Assembly (NCBI GenBank): GCA_949128115.1
Contig: OX421961.1
Span: 103,958,363-104,022,362, forward strand
Direction of reading: 5' to 3'
Source of the DNA: Anaspis maculata
Lineage: Eukaryota > Arthropoda > Insecta > Coleoptera > Scraptiidae
Length of the DNA: 64,000 nt
The stretch's first letter is position 1; each line of letters begins with the position of its first letter. The position numbers and the translations under genes were made by a program. Below, piece by piece: positions 37,601 through 49,600 of this stretch. The notes beneath the pieces were generated by a model. The model made no database searches, had not been told where the DNA came from, and saw nothing but the letters and a program-made list of their open reading frames with translations.

Positions 37601-40600
37601 AAATAAATTTATGATTGTATGTGACACGGACCAGAGCGTATTTACAGCAGTTTAATTGGCTTGAAAGTGCTTCTATACCGTTTCCGAGAAATTGATCTCT
37701 TTATTGTTATTGTTTTTTGTTGCTAATTTCACAACTATCAGAAGTGGCTTAGACTTACTCTGTAAATCTGCAAAGTAAGTCTGCAACATTGTATTTTGTA
37801 TTTTAATATTTTCTAATGTACACCCTTGTCTATAGGTGCGTTCAGTCAGCTTATTTAGCCGCAAGCTTTAGTTTTAGTCGTAAGCGCAGCGATGCTCATT
37901 GGCTGTCATGAACCAGCCTCCTCAGATCAGCCAGTGAGCGATGCTGCGCTTACGACTAAAATTGAAACTTGGGGCTAAATAACCTGACTGAACGCACCTT
38001 ATGATGTAGACCTAATATTTATAAGGGTGCGTACAGACCTGAACGGTGGGATCGTTTTGCCCAAACGATTTGAGCGATTTTGATGGGAGATTCGTTTTTC
38101 TATAACCATATCGATATCAAATGTCAAAAAATTTACCCTTGCTACGCTTTTAATGGGCCTGCACCGCATACTTTAAAGTTGCTATTTTATTGTGTCATTT
38201 GATTACACAAGCCAAATAATGAATATTTGTCTAAATACTTATATTCTTCTGTTCTGCTCTACAACATTTGTAAAAAAAAAAATAAAGAAAAGTTTCAAAA
38301 TCAGCCGGCAAGTTTAAACGCCAAGATCGAGCGGCATTTGTGACTTCACTGTTCCCCGACTAATAACACAAGTTTGCGGTGCGTCAGCCGGGTGGTTTGA
38401 GTGGGATTGTGACAGTTCGGCCAGTTTGCAGTTACCACGCATGAAATGAGCACGAGCGGGTTGGGAACAGTTGCATACTAGCGTATTATTTTGCCAATGT
38501 AGTATGTAGTAGAGTATGGGCACAGGTATGGGTAAGGAATTCAACTGTTCTCATAAATGAGTTAATTCAAACTGAAGTTCATTGCTTTGTTACATCCGCA
38601 ACTATTTGTCCAATCATTCAAATTATTTTAATCTTTAGGCTTTTGCCATTTTTCATCCATTTCACGCATGTTTCCCAATTGAGAAAAATCTCTACTCCAC
38701 TGTTAAGGTGCGTTAAGTCAGCTTATTTAGCCGCAAGTTTTAATTTTAGCCGTAAGCGCTGCATCGCTTATTGGCTGTTCTGAGGAGGCTGGTTCGTAAG
38801 AGCCAATGGGCGTCGCTGCGCTTGCGACTAAAATTAAAACTTGCGACTAAATAAGCTGACTGAACGCACCTTTAATTTCTGCGCTCTAAACGCAGTTTGC
38901 CACACCCCCCGTATGATCACCATCCATATGATTGGATGGGTCACAATGACGTCATATACGACTATACAATGCGTTTGAAAATGGGAATGAAATTCTCAAA
39001 GAATCATCCATTTTCGCCTTGAAATTTTCGAAATATCACAAAAACAAAGAATACCTCAATTTTTATTTTTATTGAATTTCCTGCTCAAGCAAAAAATAAT
39101 ACACTCTACATATAAGCCAAATTTTTTTTCTACAAAGTACTTGGAAAAAGTGAAGTGAAAATACATCAAAGTCGAACAATTTTACAGATGAAGACAACTA
39201 ATTTGTGTAGCAGTTCAACTGACCGTTTGTCTTCAAATGCAACAGCTGTTGAGCCGAAAAGATAAGACTCGATTAACCAAAAACGAACCCGATATATTAA
39301 TCCTTTTGCAGGATATGGGAGATTTAGTTGCCGAGGAAAAGTTACCGAGAGAATACTTCCTGCCATTCTATCTGGTGAGGCATGTAGTATAGACATGAAA
39401 AAAATACAAGAATCTGTAGGTACTTGAACTGGACTGATAATTGCCATCCATCAGACCGAACAATAAATGCCCCTGAGCCTGTGGTAGATATCCCTGTTGG
39501 ATAACACGACAGCAGTTCTCAAAAGCCCATGAAAACTTGGAGCTTGGTTTTTGTAGATATTGATATCCACTTCATCCACTCTTAATAACCAGTGAATAAA
39601 TTGAAGTGTTCATCAATTGTAGGTTTCTTTCCTCAAAACGTTCGGTCAGGTTTGCTTGGCCCCAAAAAAACGTATCGTAGGAAGACGTTCTGAGAGCCAC
39701 TGACTCGTTAGTCAAAAACCTACTCAACCGAGTGCTCAACAAGACAAAAACAAAATTTTTACGTCTGATTCAAGTTCTGTAAGTACAAATAACCTATTAT
39801 AGAATTGACCAATCCATTGTGTTTAATGTCTGACTAGTGCCTGTTGATTACGTTGATTGACCAGTGTTTATACCACCATGGCGGATTTGTTGACTCAGTA
39901 TTTGAGACCATGGCAATGATTGTACGCTATTATCAGTCTAGTTTAGTAGTTTGGTACAGGTCCATGAGAATATACCTACCAAGATTTTCTCCAACTTCGA
40001 AGGGCCATTTTAAACTTCTAAAATACATTCACGGGCGTGAAAGAACAAGTACGGAGTTAATTTTTTCTCATTAATTTCTATGTACTTCATAAATAACAAA
40101 TGCCAAACATTCCATTGATTTGTTTGATTTGTTCTGTGTCTGGTGATCTAAACTTAATCATTCTGCTTAGGAGATTGGCGGACAAAGTCACAGCCAAATT
40201 TGAATTTTTATTGGCAGATATGAAACGGTTGATCTACCCCACTTTTCTCTTCTTACCTATTTGCGTTCTCTCAAAAAAAAAAAAAAAAAAAAAATGTGCC
40301 AGAGAATAATCACCAGTTATGAGAGTCAATTTATGGCTCTCCCACTTTCAAAAATAAACTCACACCTATACATACTTATTTACAAAATAATAAAGTGTTC
40401 CTAAACACCAAACAATGTAAGATAAAATTAGTTAATAGTGAAACGCCAGCGATTCCACGGACAATATAAATCGTAAAATTTACCTCGACTTGAGTGGTTT
40501 ATTGCGGTATCTGATATCAAAAGACTCTCAAGCGTCTTTGATGTTTCTGATGCTTGTAAATATTCAATTATGGGGTAATTTTTTAACATACCGAACTAAA

Positions 40601-43600
40601 CTGTCTTACTGATATGTGTGAAGATTCTAATGAGATGTAGTTAACTGCACAATAATAGTTATTTACTAATAACTATCCAACACCTTTTGATTTGGTAATC
40701 ATTATCCCACTGTATAAGAAAGTTTTGATTGTTACCTGCTCGAAAGAGGGCAAGGCACTCTCTTTCTAGTATTAAAAAAAAGAAAGCCCTTAAAGGAGAC
40801 CACAACACAAAAATCGAGTCTATATTTTATTGACTAACTTATGGGGAATGTAGTTTAGAGTATACGGAACAAATCTGAGTTTTCTATATGGGTCCGATCA
40901 GCCGATAGATCGTTTTGAAAATATTATCGGGAAGATGTTTTCACCAGTGGCGGCTGGTGAGGGAGGGCTCAAGGGCGGCGCCCCCCCAACACTAAAGGCG
41001 GCAAGAGGTTTTTATCGGTAGGAAGACATGGAATGCATTGTATTAATTATACTCATTCCAAAGATTTGGTTTAGTGCAAAAACGTTCAGTCATTAGTCAA
41101 TTCATATTTTAACAAAATAATTCTAAGCGATCGCACGGTCGAAGAAGTTCGTCTTGGGCTCCGTATTCGCCGCCCACCGCCGATGCGGTGACGCCGGGGT
41201 GCACCCGCGCAAAACATGTCCGTAACCATGGCAACGCGAGACGCGGCTCCCGCTCTATACTGCAGATATGGGCTCCGTTTCTCGAGCCCCCAGCCGATTG
41301 AAATAATCGATATAATTATTTATGTACTCTTCGATTAGTCAACAGTTTGCAAACATGAAGATAGCTGACCTAAAAAAGGTAGGTACATTTAGGTCATCAA
41401 GCCTACAAGAAGATATAAATGCAAAAAAACAACGGACGTCCGATTACAGCATTGATTTACTGAATATAAAGCAAATCGAACCCGCAAGAATAAATTCGTG
41501 GTGCATCAACTCACACATAATTTTGACAAAACAGTAAATGCTAAAACTCCATATGGTTGCGATGCGGATACGACAAAAAAGTTTTTGTCTCGAGTTTCGT
41601 CATTTCGCGAACTGAGAACTGTTCTATCTGCACTCTTTGTAGAAAATGTTTTTCGAACTTCGAACCAACAAAACATGGACGAAATGTTTCATGATTTGAA
41701 CAATTAGATCAGAAACGGAAAAGGAATAAAAGCCTCTTTCTCTAGTTTCTGATCTAATTGTTTATATCAGGAAACATTTTGTCCATGTTTTGCTGGTTCG
41801 AAGTTTGAAAAACATTTTCTACAAGAAGTGCAGATATAGAACATTATAGTTCTCAGCTCGCGAATTTGTTATTAACTTGAGCCCTCCTTGCAAAAAACTC
41901 ACGAGCCGCCACTGGTTTTCACCTAGATCTTCACCCCCGAATACCGAATTTTTACCTATCACGTTCCCATGGTCTTATTAGGTATTGCTGTTGTCGTTTT
42001 GACAAACGTCATTGTCTTCAAACAATCAGTAATAATTATTATGACAGGCTTGAAACCGTCGTTATCTCATCGGCAACGGAATCAGGTACAGGTATGCACG
42101 TGAGTAGCTATAGGTAGCCCGTGAAAATTTGCCCCTATGACGTCATTGTCGTTCTTAATTATGATGGCAGCGCCCACCACGAGATAGGTAAATTTACAAG
42201 ACCCTATGCAATCGTTCTAGTTTTTTCAACTCTTTCATCTGAGACCAACTTGTATTTTGTGTTGTGGTCTCCTTTAAGGGTGAGATCCTAATTCGAGAAT
42301 TGAGATTTTTTTAGGCTTATTTTTCTATTTTCACAGCCTAGTATAGGTAGTAACAGTTATATACGTTTCTTTAAGAAAGTTGCCTTTTCGGACCGCCACA
42401 ATTTTTTATTTGAATTTAAAATAATGCATGTATTAAATCTAATCGCGAGTTTAAAATCACAGGCTATCATCAGACTTACACAATTTGATGATAACCAGTG
42501 ATTATAAACTCTATTCGATCTAATAAATATATCATCTAAAACTCAAATGACAAATTTCATGGCCACTCGAGATGGCAATTCATCTAAAACAACGTATGTA
42601 GTCAGGCACATCGCGTATGTATCAATATAGACTTTTACTCACAACCACTATGGTAATTGATTCATTACATACCTAGTAGGAGGTCGGGAAGTGACCCATT
42701 GCCGATCTCTCGAGAAAGTGAAGAAATAGTAGCTTTAGAAGGGAAATTTCAAAATGTGCATCCAACCAAACAATAAGTTAGTGTGTTAATCATAATCAGT
42801 ATTTCCCGAACCACGTTTCAGCAAAATTAATCGGCCTATCTGGAAGTTATGACAAAAAGTTAATTTTCAGATTTCAACTTTTGAACGCCTGCAATCCTGC
42901 AAGCTGAGTACATGGTTGTGAGTAAAATAGTATACATACTCTCGACGGTAAATACATCATTCCAGCTTCGGACTAGAGTGCCCTCAGCAGTAATGATGTA
43001 TTTCCCGTCTCGGTATGTAATATACTATTACTTAGCTGTGCATTAGGTATGTTGTCGTGTCGTGTACCTATACAATTTTTGCTGCCAAATGACTTTAAAG
43101 ACTATACTGATGCAATGTATGTACCTATAATCTTTGCTGGCTTCCTTCCGTTAATCCAAAGGTCTATCCCTACTAAACCGAAAGGTTTACTTCACCTATT
43201 TTTTTTGTCTGATTCATACCAATTCATTACTCACTCCGCCATATTGCATTTTTTTTCCTGGATCAAACCAGATACCTACGAAAACGAAATCCCGTCTAAC
43301 ATCCTGGTGGAACTGGTGGAAGGATCAGATAGCAAAGATTTCGGGTTGTTTTCGATGTTGGGCGTGTACCCGCAGTTTATCTCCGTGGCTTTTCCTGTGG
43401 GCACCACATTTGAAATTAAAAATATACCGAGCAGACAAATTTGAAAATGCCATGCATATCCCCGGCTCGCCTCTTGGCATCCTCCCTGGGCTCCCAGAAA
43501 GCTAGCATCCCATAGAGCCCGCGCTCGATGACTGTACATGTGTATGTGCAGCCATACATCAACGCCTAATTGACAGGGAGTGTTTTAAAAGACAAAGTGA

Positions 43601-46600
43601 CACTAAACGCTGTCTAATTACTAAGCACCGCTCATCACCCCGCACCCGTAACCTCGCTTCCGCAGCTATTTAAATCCTATTTGCAATACTTTATGTACAA
43701 CTTCTCTCTTCTTGAGCCGCGAGCATCATCGGCTTCCACGCGGCGGCAGAATGTTCCAAGAAACATGTTGACTGCTTAGCTTGGCAAAACAAAGTGTTTC
43801 ACTCTTTTGTAAGTCTATTGAGTGGTGAAGCTTTTGGCTAATGAATCGCTCACGCTGAAGTCCGCAGCTTTCGTCGAAGAGTCCCGGCATTGTCAGACGC
43901 GAAAATTGCAAAAAGAACAAACACTCTTTCCGCGTGGTTTTCGCAATGCTCATGCTCATCCACCAAACTTTGCATACGCATGACTAATTTGATTTCGCCA
44001 ACGCCAATGTACCTAACTAGCTATTTCTGAGTCAATGTAACTGGCTAATTGAATACACGGAAACTTTGGAGCCGAGCATGATGCTTATATCAAACTGATG
44101 ATAGTTTTTCGAAACTCGCTGGAGACTCCGACGCTTGAATAAGACACATACCTGCACGATTGGCGGAGGAGCTGTGCATCAAAAGCTCACCGGAATATTC
44201 GTATCGCGGTACACTAGATTTTATAAAGCTCTCGCGAATAGACCAACAACGGGCTGCTGGAAAATGCCGGAATAATGATGGAAGCAGCGACAACCTTCGG
44301 GGTGTTTTCGGGAAATGCCGGGACTATTCTGGAATACAAGACGTGGTACCGTGGGTATGTATATAGAAGCGACATGGCAATGGAGCAGACGCAGGCAAAG
44401 AATTCAGATCAACATCGACAGTGCGAACAGCGGAGCCATGTATAGGGCGATACCCAAGTGCAACAATTTTTGTGACTTATAATAACTTAGTTGTACTTAC
44501 CTACCTCTCTTCTAACTGGTATTTGGAAAAATTATTTCATTCTCTGTATAAACAGATGAATAATGGGAAAAGTCAACCAAAGATCTTTAGATTTTACGCG
44601 CGTCCTCTTATGGTTTTTATTTGACACGAAAAATGTTTTTTTTTCAGGATGGACTCTTGCAGTATTTTGTAGTTGTACGATAACTAGGTCCGAGTGCTTT
44701 TTTATCAAAAAATTGCAACCAAAGATATGAAACTGCAAATTTTTGAGCATTTTTCAGCAATTTTCATAGCCAAATAAATTTGGCTCTAGATATTGTATAA
44801 AAATCAAGTTATTCACTATGACTTTTGTGCAGAATATTGTAGAGTCCACCATAAATAAAGAAGTTTAACCCAGTCGGTAGCACGGTGAGCTCGGCCTCGC
44901 TTTCAAAGGCGAAGGTTCCGAGTTCAAATCCGCACTGGGCCAGATGGACTTTTTCACGCGTTTCTTAGTACTGGGGCATCTACTATCGTACGGTGATGCC
45001 TCGGAGAAATGGATGAAACGAGAAATCCATCTAAACAAAACCCCACTGAAAACTCCTCCACTGATTCAAACATATCTCCGTTGTTGTTATCGTTACAAAA
45101 AAGCCCCCACTGAATAACCTGCTAATAACCTAGAAGTTGCTTCAAAGCTGGGGATGCGGTGCTTTCCAAAAGTTTGTGACTTTCTACAGAACATGTTTGA
45201 AATTCGATTTGTTATTTTTGTATCCAAGATACCTACCCGTAAAGCGTGTAATGATGAATATTATGTGATTGACGATAGATGTATACAGGGTGCTTCTGTG
45301 GTTAGATCTCCTCAAAATATGACGAAAATCTATACAGGGTGTTTCAGGGATGATAGCAAAAAATTTAGCTGTGGGAAGAGCTCGTCAAAATATGACGAAA
45401 ACCTATATACCATTTTGCAAAGTTCGGCCTAATGACGAAGATACAGCCCTCCAAAGCTCACTTTTTTCGGATTTCAAAAATTTGTCACTCAGGAACATTC
45501 CGACAAATTTAGCTTTTATTTAGCAGAAGCTGGTTTGTCATAATTATCTTTCAACCTGCCAAATTTGGAAATAATTCAACCAATGGTGTAGGAGTTATAC
45601 GGGTCGATAATTTAGAAGCATCTGAAGAAAAGTTGACTTAAGGTGATCCCTCATAACTTCTACGCCACTGATTGGATTCTTTCCAAATTTGGCAGGTTGA
45701 TGAATAATTATGACAAACCAGCTTATATCAAATTGAAGCTAAATTTGTCGAAACGTTCCTGAGTTACAAATTTTTGAAATCCGAAAAAAATGAACTTTGG
45801 AGGGCTGTATCTTCGTCATTAGGCCGAACTTTACAAAATGGTATATAGGTTTTTGTCATATTTTGACGAGATCTACCCACAGTAGAATTTTTTGCTATCA
45901 TTCCTGAGACACCCTGTATACCATTTTGCAAAGTTCGGCCTAATGACGAAGATACAGCTCTCCCAAGTTCACTTTTTTCGGATTTCAAAAATTTGTTACT
46001 CAGGAACGTTTCAACACATTTAGCTTAATTTCAGCAAAATCTGGTTTGTCGTAATTATCTATCAACCTGCCAAATTTGGAAATAATCCAACCAGTGGTGT
46101 AGGAGTTATGAGGGTCAATAATTTAGAAGCATCCGAAGAAAAGTTGATTTAAGGTGACCCCTCATACCTTCTACGCCTCTGATTGGATTCTCTCCAAATT
46201 TGGCAGGTCGATAGATAAGTATGACAAAGCAGCTTATGCTGAATGAAAGCTGCATTTGCCAAAACGTTCCTGAGTTACAAATTTTTGAAATCCGAAAAAA
46301 GTGAACTTTGGAGGGCTGTATCTTCGTCATTAGGCCGAACTTTGCAAAATGGTATATGGGTTTTCGTCATATTTTGACAAGATCTACCCACAGTTGAATG
46401 TTTTGCTATCATCCCTGAAACACCCTGTATAATCATGAAATCATGACTCGAATCATGATGACATTGTCGAATTGAAACTGTCTTATTATAAAGTTTTCAC
46501 ATATAAAGCGATACATTAAGAATAGATTTTTTCAAATACTTCTTACAATGATCTAATTAAATTTGGTAAGTGATGAGTACCGGAGCTATTAACAGTTTAT

Positions 46601-49600
46601 GAAAATAGAAACTCCAACTTTAATGTGCCGCATCGGTGTAATTTAGTGAGTATTTCAGGAGTTATATATTAATCTCTTGTTTAGACAGCGGTGTCATGTA
46701 CCACCAATTAGTCGCCAGGAAATCTTCCAAGAGATAAATTATTATGTGCGAGTACAACGCTTTATAGAAAAACACGTTTGAAATATCAAACAGGATCAGT
46801 GTCATTTGAAAAAGCGGGTGCTCCCTTCTTATCCGACCATCATTTTTCAATTTTCTGTCCGTTTTTAGATTTCAACGAGCTCAAAATACACATCGCGTTT
46901 GTCGTCTATATCATCGCATAATATCGACAAAATAAAATTTTTGGTTGTAGTTTGTAACACTGGTCGACGTGCAGCTCACCATTGCATTCGTATGTTTTGC
47001 ATTTTTCCAGGGCCGTCTCTAGACATTTGGCCGCCCTCGTGCAAAAACTGTTAGGCCGCCCCTTTCTCCATTTTTTTAAATGTTAAATTTTGTACATAGC
47101 TTCTTAAATTCAACTTTTATTCTATGAAAATAACAGAATCAGCGACTGGAATCGTATTCTTCGCATTTTGAACCAATTTTTTATTTATTAAGTACCTAGG
47201 TAGGTAGTCATCAGTAATAATATTATGATAAAAAAATAAACCAAAGTTGACTCACCTACCGGATGGTTCGTGAGTAAGATAGAATAACGTCAAAATAAGA
47301 CTTCTTCTCGTGTCTATTAGGAATAATAAACTATAACTACACTTGAATACCGAATTGCTTTTATCGTGTGATCAAATGAATTCTTATTTTAGGTAGGCTG
47401 TGGCCTAGCCGAACGCAGCTTCTAAAATAAGAATTCATTTGATCACTCGATAGGTACTGTATTTATCAATCGATTACGATTCCACCGCCCTTTGGTAGAA
47501 ATCAAGAATTTAGCAAGGATCTTGCAAAATCGGATTTCATATTAACGTGTTTTAGAGGTAGGTATCCATCATACCGTTTAAAAAAAAAATTCAGGGGCGG
47601 CCGGGTCGCAGACGTAAAATATAAAAAAAACAAACAAAAATTTCAAAATTTTCAGGGGTGGCCGCGGAGGTAAAATATAAAAAGCAAAAAATAGAAAAAA
47701 ACGCATTTCTGCCCCGAAATGCTGCCCCCTGAATCTGGCCGCCCTTGTGCCATGCACGAGTTGCACGCCCGCTTAAGACGGCCCTGCATTTTTCTTATTT
47801 TTAGTGCCAATATCCTCAAGGTAACTACCTAATAATGGCTATTTCAAAATGTTGAACAGTCAAATTACGCTGTCGATGTCGGTCGGAAACAAGCGTAAAT
47901 CTTCAACTGGGCACGGGTGCGCCACGCCGAGCCGTAGCTTTGCGGTAGTTTTGAAGAATTCGTCTCTCTAAATACAATTTATTCAAAATTTTGTCGGATT
48001 TTGTCAAACCGTTGCAAAGATATCACACTTTGAAATTTTAGCCCACACATAGAAAACACCTGTATCTCCGTAACCGATGACCAAAAAAAAAATTGTTTTC
48101 ACAGATTTTGACTTGTCTCAATGTCCTCTACCTGGCATTCAACCATGTCGCATTAGTCATGAATCACCCTGTTAGAAGTGAATTTCAGATAACTACTTGG
48201 ATGAGTAGATGTTTTTTCTTCATTGGATTTTGGTAAAGTTACAAACAAGACTTGTTCATCGGCTAAAGCAAAACTACTCGGCTTTTCAGTAAAGGCGGAA
48301 AAAATCATAGATTGTCTGAGCGGCAGCAAAAGCCATAAGATGGTCACACTTATAATGGCAAGGCACTAAAAGTGTGAGAGCCTTATTGGATGCAATGTTA
48401 TCAGAGGCGTATTATAGCAGAAGCCTGAAAAGCCCGGGCTTGCGGCGCAAAAAAATCAAGGGGCGCAAAACTCTGGGATAGGAAGTGTTTTCTTCAAGGA
48501 AACATCAAAATCTTGTATCGGTCGGGATAAAAAAAATAATAGTTACTATAATTCCTGATATTAAACAATACACATTTGAGAGACAGTTTTACAATCAATG
48601 TAGGTACTATTTTGTCTCATCATTGTCAAAAAAAAAGAAGAAATTGCTTATCAAACACTGACCGTGGGTTCCAGGGTTCCACAAAAGAAATAATATGAGA
48701 TCAGTTGATTCGCAATTTTTTTTTGGCAATTTGTAGCTGATTGATCAATGGAAATGCTGGTGCATGTGTCAATAGTAAAAAGATGATAGAACTAGTACAG
48801 GTTTCAGGCAGTTGTTGTGGTTATTCGACTAGTATTCAGCAGAAAAAAGTTTAGCTAATCTGCAATCAATCTGATCGCTGATCATCTTTTTTGTGGAACT
48901 AAAAGTAAAGGAGTCTCGGTAAAACAAAACAAAATTCAGGGGGGGGAGGGAGAGAGAGGGCGCAATTTTTTGAGGCTTTGGGCGCCTAATTGGCCTAATA
49001 CGCCACTGAATGTTATTTTTTAAAGAATCGCACCATAAAGCGAGCTGAATAGACAAGTTTGCCTACGACGCCGGCGTATACTACCATCAGTCATTAAGTA
49101 CCTACCTACCTGAAGAAATGAGCTTTCCATGAAAGTTGCACATAACTCCAATAGGTCGCGGGAACATAACGTCACCTTGGCACCCGCGCGCTATGGCAAC
49201 GTTGCAAGTATGCCTAACGTGGCTACAGCGCAATGCGCATTCTTCTCAACGTTGAATTGACATATAAGACGCTCGCTTCAGCGCATGACAGGATGCCAAG
49301 GTACCGCTGTAGAGATTCGTTTGTTTTTAACATTACTCAGACAAATCTACAGTTTAGCACTATTTTTTTTTATCAAGCGGCAATTGTTCTACAAATTATC
49401 TATATAATTCATTACAACTGAAGAAAATTGTATCAACAAGTAGCTACTAGTGAACATAATATTATACCATAGGTATACAGGATGATTCAAAAGTGTCGGA
49501 CCATCTCAACAGTGCATAATGGGTGCTTTCCACCTAGACGGTACAAATACCTCCAGACGGAACATGTTCCACGATTTGGTACACCTAGATGGAAAGCACC

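Noticed and set aside
44867..44942. A functional tRNA gene
   Set aside because: The acceptor stem has mismatches, the anticodon loop is ambiguous in size, and a SINE-like body and A-rich tail follow directly.
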